From positions 18,033,927 to 18,097,926 of the forward strand of contig CM036767.1 in NCBI GenBank assembly GCA_020796225.1: a stretch of 64,000 bases of DNA. The letters run 5' to 3'. The first letter of the stretch is position 1. The number at the start of each line of letters is the position of its first letter. A model generated the notes under the pieces. The model worked only from the letters and a program-made list of their open reading frames with translations, did not search any database and was not told the origin of the DNA. Below, in pieces: positions 10,107 through 20,240 of the stretch. A program made the translations under genes and the position numbers. This DNA comes from Arion vulgaris. Its lineage: Eukaryota > Mollusca > Gastropoda > Stylommatophora > Arionidae.

Positions 10107-11090
10107 TTGTACCTTTTGTTGTGTTTGTATCATTCTATTCCTGCATGCCTGACTGAGTTAATTCATATGTTTTGTCTTTGTGGCATTGGATGCCTGCATT
10201 TATTCATACCTTTTGTTTTTATGTGTGACGTTGAATGCCTGAATTTATTCATACCTTTTGTTTTTATGTGTGACGTTGGACGCCTGAATTTATTAATACC
10301 TTTTGTTTTTATGTGTGACGTTGGATGTCTGAATTTCTTTGGTGCGTATCGTTCAATGCTTATATGTATTCATACCTTTGGTGTGTATCAGTGGTTGCCT
10401 ACATTTACTAATACCATCTATTTAAAGTATAACTCAATACCTACATTTATTCATACCTTTTTTTAAATGGGTATCACTTTATACATATATTTATTCATAC
10501 CGTTTTTTATTGGGTATCAATCACTTTATGCACACATTGATTCATACCCTTTTTTAAATGAGTATCACTTTATGCACACATTTATTCATACCTTTTTTAA
10601 AATGGGTGTCACTTTATGCACACTTTTTCATACCTTTTTAAAATGGGTATCACTTTATGCACACATTTATTCATATTCATACCTTTTTTTAAATGGGCAT
10701 CACTTTATACGTACATTTTTTAAAACCTTTTTAAATGGGTATCACTTTATACCTACATTGATTCATACCTTTTTTAAAATGGGTATCACTTTATGCACAC
10801 ATTTTTTCATACCTCTTTTAAATGGGCATCACTTTATACGTACATTTTTTAAAACCTTTTTAAATGGGTATCACTTTATACCTACATTGATTCATACCTT
10901 TTTTAAAATGGGTATCACTTTATGCACACATTTTTTCATACCTCTTTTAAATGGGCATCACTTTATACGTACATTTTTTAAAACCTTTTTTAAATGGGTA
11001 TCACTTTATACCTACATTGATTCATACCTTTTTTAAAATGGGTATCACTTTATGCACACATTTTTTCATACCTTTTTTGTATGTCTTTCT
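10107..11090. repeat. ~43-45 bp minisatellite with a 129-130 bp higher-order unit
   Basis: About 22 tandem units built on ATTCATACCTTTTTTAAA and GGGTATCACTTTATGC. The left part is an older variant (TTTTTATGTGTGACGTTG). From about 10761 three units form a higher-order repeat, with starts at 10761, 10890 and 11020 (129 and 130 bp). The repeat forms 119-189 codon + strand frames that are not genes. It fills the intron just before the exon at 11177. Confidence 0.95.
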
Positions 11091-11176
11091 ATACCTTAAT
11101 TTATTCATATCTTCTATTTTGATGTATCGTTCAATTTCTGCATTCATACATTTATTAATGTTGATTGTTTTGGCAG

Positions 11177-11219
11177 GATTTAGGCGGTGGGAAACCACAG
11201 GAAGCTGTTACCAGATCAG
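11177..11219 (+). CDS. TOM1: TOM1-like gene, penultimate coding exon
   Basis: A 43-nt exon between the acceptor TTGTTTTGGCAG and the donor GTAGGG. It starts in phase 0 and ends after the first base of a codon, and encodes DLGGGKPQEAVTRS. The split codon G|AG gives glutamate with the next exon. It links the EMEQWL segment to the EFDRFLSERA segment, as the short linker does in TOM1 proteins. Confidence 0.7.
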
Positions 11220-11285
11220 GTAGGGCTGTTCTCTAATCTCTTCTTTCACTCCCTATCTATCTTTGTTAGAACTTGATTGATTGAT

Positions 11286-11600
11286 TCTCTTTCGCGATCA
11301 CCGCTTAGGCTGATGTACTAGATTTATCCATAAATCTTATTCATATGGAAATCTGATTCATGCAACCTTTAGCACCGGTGTGTTTTCTACATCTTTAGCA
11401 CCATTTGGAGCTCTGGTGCTTATCTTTCGGCAATGTGTCCGGTTTTAGCCAGCGTTTTCGGGGTCCCCAGCGTAACTGCAAGGCAGCAGGTTGCTATTTT
11501 CTTTTAGGGTAGCTACCCTTAGACAACCTTCCTCTCGGTTGTTGAGCATCATCTTCCCAGGTTACTAGTCTTTTTTTGGACTACTTGGTTTGCTTGCCGT
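11286..11600 (-). mobile_element. SINE-E copy 1
   Basis: The + strand shows the family signature GCGATCACCGCTTAGGCTGA followed by CCGGTTTTAGCCAGCG and GCAAGGCAGCAGGTTGC. It matches 32104-32335 and the TSD-bounded copy at 48146-48379, from which I take the minus orientation. It lies in the last intron of the TOM1-like gene. Confidence 0.7.
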
Positions 11601-12003
11601 TTGATTGATTGATTGCTAGGACCATCATCATTGAGCTTCGGTTAGTAACCATATGTGCTCCGATCTCTTTCTTACACAGTGAGAACAGTGCACAAACTCT
11701 GTAGCACTGGCGAGGGTCCCTGATATACATTTTTGAAGATGGTGAAGGTATTTTTATAGGAATTTTATTTTTAACCTTTTCTAATGAGTTTTTGCCTGGC
11801 GGAGGCTTTCGAGCCTTCTCTTTTCAATTTTGAACTGCCAATTGTTCTTTTACGGGCTCAAATTAAACACAAACCTACGTTTTATGCAATAGAACTAGGA
11901 ACTCGATCTCACCTACACTGAGATCACTGATCTCGGGAAAATATCTTGATGGCTCCACAAGGAAGCGAACCGAATACCTTTGAAACGGGAAGCGATTTAA
12001 ACA
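11601..12003 (-). mobile_element. SINE-F copy, near full length
   Basis: It runs from GATTGATTGATTG on the left to the tRNA-like head on the right (reverse complement near CGAATACCTTTGAAACGGG). The body contains the family blocks TTTCTTACACAG, AACTGCCAATTGTTCTTTTA and CGATCTCACCTACACTGAGA. The long form, about 400 bp, is unusual for a SINE. Confidence 0.7.
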
Positions 12004-12063
12004 TATACAGTCAGACAATAAATCCCTAACAGCTCTAAAGTGAAAATATGTGATATATAGTAT

Positions 12064-12364
12064 TAAGTTTCCCTGTAGTAAAGTAAAGGAACCCCTTTTT
12101 ATACTATGGGGTGTATAGGGCAATACAGTGTTAGGCCCATATTTTTTATTGACCGTCAGCACACAATGGGTGATGTGGTCAACAACATGCCAGCCTCCTT
12201 TACTTCCCAGTGCTTTTCCTGGTACCCAATTGAGGCTGGGTCGATCTGAGAGCCGTTATGGTCAGAAAAAATTCCACGCCCACTTTTGAAATTGAACCCG
12301 AATCACTAGCCTAAGAAACGATCACTAACAACTACACTACTGCGGCTCTCTAAGTTTCCTTGTA
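12064..12364 (-). mobile_element. SINE-D copy with 14-bp target-site duplication
   Basis: A 273-bp element (12078-12350) between TAAGTTTCCCTGTA (12064-12077) and TAAGTTTCCTTGTA (12351-12364), one mismatch. The tRNA-like head is on the right (GCGGCTCTC complement) and the TTTACTTTAC-type tail on the left. The right duplication ends 17 bp before the acceptor of the TOM1-like terminal exon, so this SINE landed within the branch-point region and the intron apparently tolerated it. Confidence 0.85.
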
Positions 12365-12381
12365 TCTGTGTATTTTTACAG

Positions 12382-12524
12382 AGTTTGACAGATTCCTCTC
12401 TGAGCGAGCTACAGCTTCAGACAGTGTGCCTACCATTTCAGCGCAGACTGGACAGCAGCCAGCAAGGACCGCACGGACACTACAGAAAACAGACAAGGAT
12501 GAAAACCCACTATTTGCGTTGTGA
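12382..12524 (+). CDS. TOM1: TOM1-like gene, terminal coding exon with stop
   Basis: A 143-nt exon after the acceptor TGTATTTTTACAG. With the split codon it reads EFDRFLSERATASDSVPTI, then a Q/T-rich linker and KTDKDENPLFAL before TGA. In human TOM1, as I recall it, the matching parts are '[20 protein letters not shown]' and an end in '...DMLFAL'; the conserved acidic-LFAL terminus makes the assignment convincing. The VHS and GAT exons must lie left of this window or be unrecognised in it. The next bases are 3' UTR. Confidence 0.8.
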
Positions 12525-12850
12525 AGCGTGAAGCCATATTCTGTTGTTATATCTCTTCTTTTTTCAGCCTGTGCAGTCCTGTTCCTTCATTATCTATGTA
12601 CTTATTACATCACTACTGTAATGTATTCACAAATGCAGATTTTCTAGAAAAATGGCTATTGATTGTTGATGACTAAGTGCTTTGTTGTCTAAATCCGAGA
12701 AACTATTCATTTATGCATTGTATATATATATAAACAAATTATGTATTTACACCGACATCAAAGATTTTTTTCATTTTCTTGCTCACATAATAATATATTA
12801 TTTCAAATATAATATAATAGTGTATGATAAGTGGCTCTGTGGCTTAGAGG
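12525..12850 (+). other. Likely 3' UTR of the TOM1-like gene
   Basis: AT-rich sequence after the stop. No canonical AATAAA is evident before the SINE-C at 12853, so the polyadenylation site is not fixed. Confidence 0.4.
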
Positions 12851-12852
12851 TA

Positions 12853-13100
12853 GTCTTCTTCTTCTTAGAATGCTCCATATTGACCACTTTTTGTGATTTG
12901 TATGTGACCCGAGCCTAAGAGCGATTATACTTTGTTCCAGTTATGCGCCTACAAGTAGGCCAGCACATCTGATTTCTACGATGCTTTTTATTTATTAGGG
13001 TAATTTCCCTAAGCCCCTACCTCATTCGCCTCTTACGACATGCCTTGTAGGTCGCAGTGTTGCTATTCTTTGCTTCCCTTGAGGGCCTTGGCAACAATGG
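12853..13100 (-). mobile_element. SINE-C copy 1
   Basis: The tail (left) is TCTTCTTCTTCTTAGAATGC, followed by the C body (CGCCTACAAGTAGGCCAGC), the conserved core on the minus strand (CGCCTCTTACGACATGCC) and the head (TTGAGGGCCTTGGCAAC). Confidence 0.8.
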
Positions 13101-13107
13101 CTGTTAG

Positions 13108-13208
13108 AGTAGTGAGTTTGATCGCAATTCAAACGTACCTTGTTCAGACACCTCAGCGGACAGTTTGGAAGCAAGTTTGTTCCGTGGATTTTTGCGAACG
13201 GTAAAATA
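13108..13208 (+). mobile_element. SINE-M fragment
   Basis: It shares TGATCGCAATTCAAACGTACC and GGAAGCAAGTTTG with the SINE-M copy at 4672. Only about 100 bp remain. Confidence 0.5.
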
Positions 13209-13415
13209 TAAACATCATTAGTTTGTATACTTTTTCTAAGTAGAAGTGGTAAAAAGTGTTGCCTGAAGAAAAAATACAGAGCTTAACACAAAATTATGAT
13301 ATTTTTTCTATAGTTGAATATAATTTATTTTGTAAACATTTTTGTAGGTAAACAATTTTAAAATATCAAAATACATAGTGAGGTAGTTGTATGAAAACAC
13401 AAAGTTAGTTAGTTA

Positions 13416-14306
13416 TATAAAAACTTGCCCGAGTGGTTACCAGGGCCCAAATTTGGGGTGTAAAGAATAGAACCACTGTTACCTGCCACGCATGTCGTAA
13501 GAGGCGACTAAGGAGGTTTGGCTGAAATCAGATGCATGTGTCCGCTAGGGAATGCTAACCCTAAACAAATGCTTGCAGAAAACGGATGCACCAGGTCGTA
13601 AAACGCATAACATGGTGCAACGACCACTCACAATGAGGAATGGGATAACGGATTTTACGGTCGCCAATCTGCCTAGAAGATTTAGCCACGCAGTAAGAAT
13701 GCCAGACCTACCATCACAAGGGTGGCCAAAATTTACTGCTGGAAGAGGTCGGCACAAATGGGGAAGCAGAAATCATAGGAATTATATCCTACAGAACTGC
13801 CCCCAGTGTGCAGACTTGAGAAGAAAGAGGTGGTCCACTTACACTAACGTCCAAGACAAACTGTATGGCATGGCTGATAATCTGAGGCAGACGGCTGCCT
13901 TTATTAGAGAATCAAATCCCAATCTAGTGAGAAAGCAGAAGACAAACTGTATGGTGTGGCTGATAATCTGAGGCAGACGGCTGTCTTTATTAGAGAAACC
14001 GAAATCCCAATCTAGTGAGAAAGCAGAAGACAAACTGTATGGCGTTGCTGATAATCTGAGGTAGACGGCTGCCTTTATTAGAGAATCCGAAATACCAATC
14101 TAGTGAGAAAGCAGAAGACAAACTGTATGGTGTGGCTGATAATCTGAGGCAGACGGCTGCCTTTATTAGAGAATCCAAATCCCAATCTAGTGAGAATGCA
14201 GAAGACAAACTATGGTGTGGCTGATAATCTGAGGCAGACGGCTGTCTTTATTAGAGAATCTGAAATCCCAATCTAGTGAGAAAGCAGAAGAAGAATATAA
14301 AAACTT
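13416..14306 (+). mobile_element. SINE-B copy with 11-bp TSD and a five-fold tail array
   Basis: The element (13427-14295) is bounded by TATAAAAACTT at 13416-13426 and 14296-14306. It has the tRNA-like CCCGAGTGGTTACCAGGGCC head, the conserved core and the long B body. Its terminal segment, from AGACAAACTGTATGG to the GAAAGCAGAAG tail, is repeated five times with starts at 13854, 13940, 14028, 14116 and 14203 (periods 86-88 bp). Other B copies in the window have one tail unit. Confidence 0.9.
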
Positions 14307-14708
14307 ATTTGGGGATCTCTGTGACGTAGAGGTTAGGTGCTCACCTCTCGTTCCAAAGGTACTCAATTCGCTCCTGGAACTATCACAATATTTTTTCAGA
14401 AATCCTTGATTTCATTGTAGGTAAGATCAAGTGTCTAGTCCTGCTGGAGATAGACGATAAAACATATGTCCTGTGTTCAATTTGAGCACCTAAAAGAACC
14501 CTTGGCAGTTCATAATCAAGAAGAGCAGGCTGGAAAGACACTGTCCGGGCAAAATTCATTAGAAAGACTTTTAAAATACAAACTTTCTTCAGAATATTTT
14601 CACCATCGTCTAAATTGCGTCAGGGACCTTCGCCTGTACTAAGATTTTATGCACTGAGATCTTCTTGCGTAAGAAAGAGATCGGAGCACATATGGTTACT
14701 CACCTAAG
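14307..14708 (+). mobile_element. SINE-F copy, full length
   Basis: The head reads CTCTGTGACGTAGAGGTTAG, an A-box-like tRNA segment, with AATTCGCTCC in the B-box position, followed by the F body to TCTTTCTTACGCAAG-type sequence (complement of the family block) near 14670. The left boundary coincides with the end of the SINE-B target duplication. Confidence 0.7.
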
Positions 14709-14711
14709 TGA

Positions 14712-14803
14712 AAAATCTGCTGATGGCTCTAGAAGGGAACTAACCGAGTACCTTTGGAATGAGAGATAATCACCTAACCTCTATGCCACAGAGAACCCTA
14801 GGT
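14712..14803 (-). mobile_element. SINE-F head fragment, inverted
   Basis: An 85-90 bp piece of the F head in the opposite orientation to its neighbour (GCACCTAACCTC-type block here as ATCACCTAACCTCTATGCCA). With 14307-14708 it can form a fold-back. Confidence 0.65.
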
Positions 14804-15027
14804 TGGCTGTAATGGTTCTTCAACATGTTCTCTCCCTTGCCTTAATGCTACACTCTGCCAGACTATTGCCTGTCCACATCCTGATGTTCACTTCACATTT
14901 ACATTTCAGTTTTCATATTACTCTCTTGTCTTCCTCTAATACGATAGTGAACAAAAACACATGTCCACATCCTGCCTCTCTTCACCAAATAAGCTGTACG
15001 ACAATTTCTGTAACATATTGCTGACTG

Positions 15028-15260
15028 TTGAATGGATTAGAGCACGGACTCCGATTCGGAAAACCTGGGTTCAATCCCTGGTAAGACTAAGAAGTTTTTT
15101 CTGTCAAGGCATAAAGAAAAAATCCTAAACTGAACAATTTTGCATTGACTGCACTAACCATACAACCATTAAATTTCTCAATCTCATGTCCTCTGTCTCC
15201 TACACCACCCTAAAACGCAGTCACACAGGCAGTACAGACAGTTTTTTTGTATTGCTGACC
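15028..15260 (+). mobile_element. SINE-N copy 1 (tRNA-derived)
   Basis: The head is tRNA-like: GAATGGATTAGAGCACGGAC in A-box position and GGGTTCAATCCCTGG as B box. Then comes the family body with GGCATAAAGAAAAAATCCTA and TGACTGCACTAACCA. A second copy is at 33119-33320. Confidence 0.75.
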
Positions 15261-15449
15261 GCTACTTTTGTTAGAGTCTTTACTGTGGAAGTCAGAAAGC
15301 AAATGAAAGATTGTATCACCCTCTCGCTAATATCATATTCAGGTGTTTTGAGACAATGTTTTTATTCTTGTAATGTCTATGTATATTAGTAAGCAATTAA
15401 CATTATTTTGGTCCATGTATGCTTCATCATAAACAAGTGGATTAAGTTT

Positions 15450-15540
15450 GAAAATAGATGTCTACAAAAAATAATTAACATAAAATGGGGCGAATTTAGA
15501 AGTGATGAAATCAGGAAATGTCTGGTCATCAACTAGATCT
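15450..15540 (+). pseudogene. nLTR-3 LINE short fragment
   Basis: This matches 49555-49640 (TTTGAAAATAGATGTCTACA, then AAATGGGGCGAATTTAGAAG and AATGTCTGGTCA). The remainder of the LINE is missing. Low-copy repeat sequence follows (CAGTCAGAAGCGCCAT complement at about 15590, shared with 53555). Confidence 0.6.
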
Positions 15541-15824
15541 TCTTCTGCATTCGTCCGCTACTGAATTCGGTGTTAGCCATGATGCATGGTATGGCGCTTC
15601 TGACTGATTTTTGCGTGAAAACCTGCTTTACCATTTGACTGGAGTTGAACTAGTAAGAACTAAACTGAAACAATGGTATTGAAAATCTAATATAGTGTTA
15701 GGAACATTTATCAACTATGTTCATAGAACAAATGAACTATATATGTTGACATTTTCAACTATGTTCATTAACAGGAAATTGAACTAATATAGTGTTAGGA
15801 ACTATTTCAGCAATTATGTTCTTT

Positions 15825-15965
15825 ATAAAGAACATATAATAATTCCTCTCGATCAGTATATCGTTAAATAGGACCTGCAAGCAATTTCTCCATACCGCTT
15901 TATCCTGAGTAACTCGCTCAATCTTCTCCATGGAACTGAGACCAATATTTCTTGCCATAAAGAAC
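15825..15965 (-). pseudogene. nLTR-3 LINE 3' end
   Basis: The minus-strand translation reads NIGLSSMEKIERVTQDKAVW followed by RNCLQVLFNDILIERNYY, the C-terminus of this LINE, ending in its ATTATTATT-type tail (left). Better copies are at 49600-49925 and 57730-58460. The surrounding AACTATGTTC / ATAGTGTTAGGAAC blocks (15690-16010) are themselves repeated several times. Confidence 0.65.
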
Positions 15966-16019
15966 ATGGAATTGAAAAACTAACATAGTATTAGGAACTA
16001 CATGTTTCATAAAGAACAT

Positions 16020-16180
16020 GGAATTTACAGCATAACAGGTACGTAAGTAGGCTCATCAATCAAAATCGAACTGGAAACGGTCAGTCGGTGGACGCTGTTG
16101 GAGATATTGCGAAGGAGATCGGAGCACCTATGGACATGTCCAGAGTGCAATGAAGATATTCCAAACTGAAACTGAATGGA
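16020..16180 (+). pseudogene. nLTR-8 LINE 3' end fragment
   Basis: The sequence parallels 40618-40755 almost base for base: GTAGGCTCATCAATCAAAAT, GGAGATATTGCGAAGGAGAT and AGTGCAATGAAGATATTCC. This is the extreme C-terminus and 3' end of the jockey-like LINE. Confidence 0.75.
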
Positions 16181-16554
16181 ATTGAAAATCAAATATAAAT
16201 GTTAGTGATAAGTTACAACTTTATTTTTCATTAGAAATCAAACAAAATATGAATAATAGATTATTTAAAACTGAAATAAATGTTTGATCTGTAATTGATT
16301 GAACACTTGTGAGGCCATTAATTTGTATGATTTGATTGATTGATTGATTGATAGGACCATCATCATTGTTTTCATATAGGTAATTGCTTTTAGCAGATTT
16401 TTTCACTTTTCTTAGCACTATTTTGTATTCCTTAGAACTATTTTGCAATTTGACTGCTATACATCTGTGACCTAAGTGATTTTATTTATTTATGTTACAA
16501 TAGAGTTTTATAATGCAGCTCTGTAAAGACATTCCTTGATGAAATCTTTCTAGA

Positions 16555-16800
16555 CATCTTTCAAAATTGATGTATTTTGGACATATAAAAAGACATGAAG
16601 GGTTGGAGAAAACCATCATGGAAGGAGGCATACCGGCAAGAGAAGAAGAGGAAGACCACGGATAAGATGGATTCAGGATGTAACTGATAGGGTGAACATG
16701 ATGGCTGCAGAGGCAGGACATCTGGCCTATGAGGGAGAGAAATTCCGGAGGACTGTTGGAGTGGCAAAGGACAAGCTATTTGATAATGATGAGACATTTT
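16555..16800 (+). pseudogene. nLTR-1 LINE C-terminal fragment, copy 2
   Basis: It encodes LMYFGHIKRHEGLEKTIMEG followed by a GRPRIRWIQDVTD-like part and GHLAYEGEK. Ends at GATAATGATGAG. It is a better preserved copy of the tail at 1845-2092. Confidence 0.75.
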
Positions 16801-16814
16801 TATCTTAATGAAAT

Positions 16815-17000
16815 GTCCGCCTGCCCAACGTGTTCATAGCGTTGGATGATGGGTGACAAGCCCCCTGTGAGTGCGGTTCAATTTCGCAAGCTGGCAGAAA
16901 AGCCACAGGTTCTCCAGATTTACGGTGTCCTGGCACGAACCGAAGGTTACGATGTCCATGACACCGAGCTGAAAGCTCAAGTGCTTCTGAATCCAAAAAA
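16815..17000 (+). mobile_element. SINE-K copy 1 (tRNA-like)
   Basis: It begins TCCGCCTGCCCAACGTGTTC and has GTGCGGTTCAATTTCGC as a B-box-like element, with an A-rich end (CCAAAAAAAAATAAAAT). It matches 47362-47580, which carries the same blocks. Confidence 0.65.
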
Positions 17001-17535
17001 AAATAAAATCTTAATGAAATTGTTGTACAGTTTTGTCTTAGTCCTGGGACACAGTGTATTGAAACTTAAGCTAGAATTTCTGTCAGATTTACCATAACTT
17101 TCTGTATGCAGTTATTTCCTCAGTTGTACACAGTTAATTCAAGAGAGGCCAAAAAGGCATTTAATTAAAAAATCATAACTACTGTCAATAAAAAACATAT
17201 ATATATATATATATCTTCTTATATACTAATTTAAAGAAAACTGGACAACCTAATAGAATAACAAGGTTAAAAATTAGTAGAAGTAAAATAGTAGAAGTAA
17301 ATCTAGAAAGACTTCTTATAAGGGAAATAACTTGAATGGCGCAGTGTGACGATTGCCGTTCAACGGAGCTCGCTGTGGCGCAGTGTACGGTGATTGACAT
17401 GGAAAGAGTTAATTAGTCTTTGACTGGAACAACCTCTTTGAAAATACTAACAGATTCATGTTGACTAATGCATTCTTAGAGTGTATTCAATGATTACGTC
17501 TGATAGTTAGCTTAGAAGATGAAATAGTTATATCT
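17001..17535. other. Non-coding DNA with an (AT)n microsatellite
   Basis: No gene seen. An AT tract lies at 17188-17213. A short direct duplication around GTGGCGCAGTGT and TGGCGCAGTGTGACG occurs near 17335-17385. Confidence 0.5.
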
Positions 17536-17539
17536 GAGA

Positions 17540-17850
17540 GTGTAAAATGGTACTATGTACAGAAGATGAAATTGTTACATCTGAGAGTGTATACAGAAGA
17601 TGAAATAGTTACATCTGAGAGTGTATACAGAAGATGAAATTGTTACATCTGTCAAGAGTGCTATAGTGCAGAAGATGAAAAGTACATCAGAGTGTATACA
17701 GAAGATGAAATTGTTACATCGAGAGTGTATACAGAAGATGAAATTGTTACATCGAGAGTGTATACAGAAGATGAAATTGTTACTAGTCTGATAGAGTTGT
17801 ATACTAAGAAAGATGAAATTGTTACATCTGAGAGTGTATACAGAAGTATA
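17540..17850. repeat. ~34 bp minisatellite, 8-9 units
   Basis: Tandem unit AGAAGATGAAATTGTTACAT plus CTGAGAGTGTATAC. Units lose or gain a few bases (GAGAGTGTATAC without the CT). Open frames here are repeat products. Confidence 0.9.
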
Positions 17851-17904
17851 CATCAGGTAAGTGAAATGCATCTGAGGTATACGAATGAATTTACATCTGA
17901 GTGT

Positions 17905-18090
17905 ACATCATCATCATCAAGTGCCATGCCGACTGACATAGGCGATCATGGATCTCCACAAATCTCTGGTGTCTGTTATCATCTCAGATGTTGACGCTCT
18001 TACGTGCCATAAAGTCAGGCTATCCAAAATTGTCTTTCTCTGTCTCGTCTACCCTCGATTATACTGGTTTGTCACAATGTTAGAGTGTAC
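17905..18090 (-). pseudogene. nLTR-2-type LINE 3' end
   Basis: From CATCATCATCAAGTGCCATG it matches the 3' end of the LINE at 52210-52400 (GGCGATCATGGATCTCCACA, TGTTATCATCTCAGATGTTG). On the minus strand this is the family ending with an 'RRQARHLM' type C-terminus. Confidence 0.65.
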
Positions 18091-18588
18091 ATAGAAGATG
18101 CAATTGTTACGTTACATTGCAGTTTCTATGTGACATATAGAGTATAGTGTGTTTGCTTATACTCAAATGACAGAACATATTTAATTCTTTTTTTATGTAT
18201 GTGCAATCTGTGTGTGTTGGAGTGTGTGTTTTCTAAGCTCAATGCAAGACAGCTTTAGTGAAACACCCATTTGTATTTATTTCTTTGCACCCATTCAACA
18301 TCCAAGAACATATTTTTATCTTTTTATAAGTTCACAAATTTGCAAGTAGACTTCTATAAGCAGATGTTTGTATTTTTTATTTGTAAATTAGTATTCTTTG
18401 TTGTGACCAATTGTCTTGCTTTAATTGCGATACCATTTTGTTTGCTAATGTATTTGTTGTAAAAATAGTTTTTTTTTAGATGTGCTTATGAAATTCTAGT
18501 TTATTTTATGAGGTTTTTTTTTGTTTATGAAAAATGATGTCCCATATTTTTGCTGACCATTGGGTATGAAATACCTGTCATTTTACAG
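18091..18588. other. AT-rich non-coding DNA
   Basis: No gene or repeat recognised. The 63-codon frame has no domain. Confidence 0.4.
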
Positions 18589-18832
18589 AACTTCTTCTTG
18601 GAATGCTCCATATCGACCACTATGTGTGATTTGTATGTGGTCAGACTCTAAGAGCAATTGTACATCGTGCCAGTTATGCGCCTACAAGTAGGCCAACACA
18701 TCTGTTTTCTGTGATGCTTTTTATTTACTAGGTAGCTTCCCTAGGTCCTACATCAGTCACCTCTTACGACATGTCTTGTAGGTTGCAGTGGTACTATTCT
18801 TTGCTTCCATTGCTGGCCCCGGCACTACACAA
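18589..18832 (-). mobile_element. SINE-C copy 2
   Basis: The CTTCTTCTTGGAATGCTCC tail, the CGCCTACAAGTAGGCCAACA body, the core (ACCTCTTACGACATGTC, two changes) and the GGCCCCGGCACTACAC head are all present in order. Confidence 0.8.
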
Positions 18833-19118
18833 GCGATGTTGCAGGAGGTAAACAGGCCAGTTCCATTTCTCATATGTCAAACTTTGGTTGCGTGAATTGA
18901 ATTCACGAACCTTTTATTTTGCTTATTTTGCTCCATTTTGTTAATAACTGGACACAGAAAAATTGTATTCTTATGTATTTGTAAGATTATTTTGTTGTAT
19001 TTACAATGTACAACCTTTAGCTTTCTGTCTTCATTCAAAATATATTTTATTTGGATTTGTTTTTTAAATAATTGTAACAAAATTTTGTTATCCAAAATTG
19101 TGAGGCTCAAGATAGGAC

Positions 19119-19673
19119 TAGAGCAGTGATATCCAATGTTTTTATATAGTGGGGCGCATATGACTGTTGATTGTAATACCACTACTACTAGTAACAATAA
19201 CAACAGTAATGTTAATATAACTGAGATGTTAACGTTATCTTCAGTGGAAAAGTAAAGATTGGGCTTAGGGAGCAGTAGAATTGTTACAAAATAAAACAAA
19301 ATTCATTGCAAGACAGGCACTATTTTGGAACCCGCAGGGAAAGAGGAGACGGGGAAGGCCTAGACAGACCTGGAGAAGAGAGCTGGAGGCTGATATTAAA
19401 AGGATAGGTAAAACATGGAAGGGATAGCAAGAGAGAGGAGAAGAGCTGGAAGAAGTTTGTTGAAGACCTGTGCTCCATTGGGAGTTGAAAAAGGTGAAGA
19501 AGAAGAAGAAACAAAATTGCAAAAGCAATAAAATCATGTTCTTGGTAGTGCTTTGAAAAACAGAAAAATTATGTTATCTTGATATCTTTTTAATGTTAAA
19601 ACTAGCAGAGTAAAATAGGGTGTCATTGTAGTTTGTCACGGGCGCCACATTCTATAGTCAGTACTAGAGTAAC
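19119..19673. mobile_element. Possible hAT-like MITE split by a LINE insertion
   Basis: The 7-mer ACTAGAG stands before CAGTGATATCCAATG (about 19127) and after CTATAGTCAGT (about 19663). Internal GTGGGGCGCATATGAC and GTCACGGGCGCCACATTC are roughly complementary, like hAT termini. The terminal repeats are poor, so this is tentative. Confidence 0.35.
19294..19518 (+). mobile_element. nLTR-6 LINE, 5'-truncated insertion with 10-bp TSD
   Basis: A 205-bp insert (19304-19508) is flanked by AAACAAAATT at 19294-19303 and 19509-19518. It encodes FWNPQGKRRRGRPRQTWRRE followed by LEADIKRIGKTWK and ends in GAAGAAGAAGAAG. It shows directly that this LINE family integrates with the GAAGAAG tail and a short target duplication. 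Confidence 0.85.
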
Positions 19674-20240
19674 GTCCATATTGAATTATATTATTACATA
19701 TCAATTGTGTTTGATAGTAATTTATATCAGAGTTATGCTATCCTTGAGGATATTCAAGCTGACTTCTGACTGTGTATTCAGAAGATGATGATGATAATGA
19801 TGATTTACCAGTTTTAAGAACATCCTCAGCTGCCATGAATATTCATTGCAATTTTAAAATTCACTTTTGATGAGCACAGTCTATCTTGGCAAGTGCTATG
19901 TTAGCTGGTATTTGTTAGAATTATGTTGACCAGATTTATGGCTGAAGTGGTCGGGTTTTTTTTTAATCCACAAGATGGACACTATGGATACTCCTCTGAT
20001 AATTTGTCGATGAAGGTGAAATTTTACAACAAATCGATATAAGAACAAAATATGAAGTGGCTGAAACAAGTATTGCCATTGTCCACATGTGGCTCTGTTA
20101 TAGAATCCAGGCAGTAAGAGAGGTAGGAGAAGACATAAAGAGAGACATGGAGACAAACTGTAAACAGAGAAGAAAACAGGTGGGAATGAACTAGATTGGC
20201 ATGCTCAAGACAGATCTAGTTGAGGAAATTTTGCTAATGT
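19674..20240. other. Non-coding DNA
   Basis: Nothing recognised apart from a GATGATGATGATAATGATGA simple stretch at about 19783. Confidence 0.4.

Noticed and set aside
10107..11036. 119- and 189-codon + strand frames
   Set aside because: They lie wholly inside the 43-bp minisatellite.
6520..17850. CRISPR-like regular repeats
   Set aside because: Units are contiguous with no unique spacers, and the genome is clearly animal; these are minisatellites.
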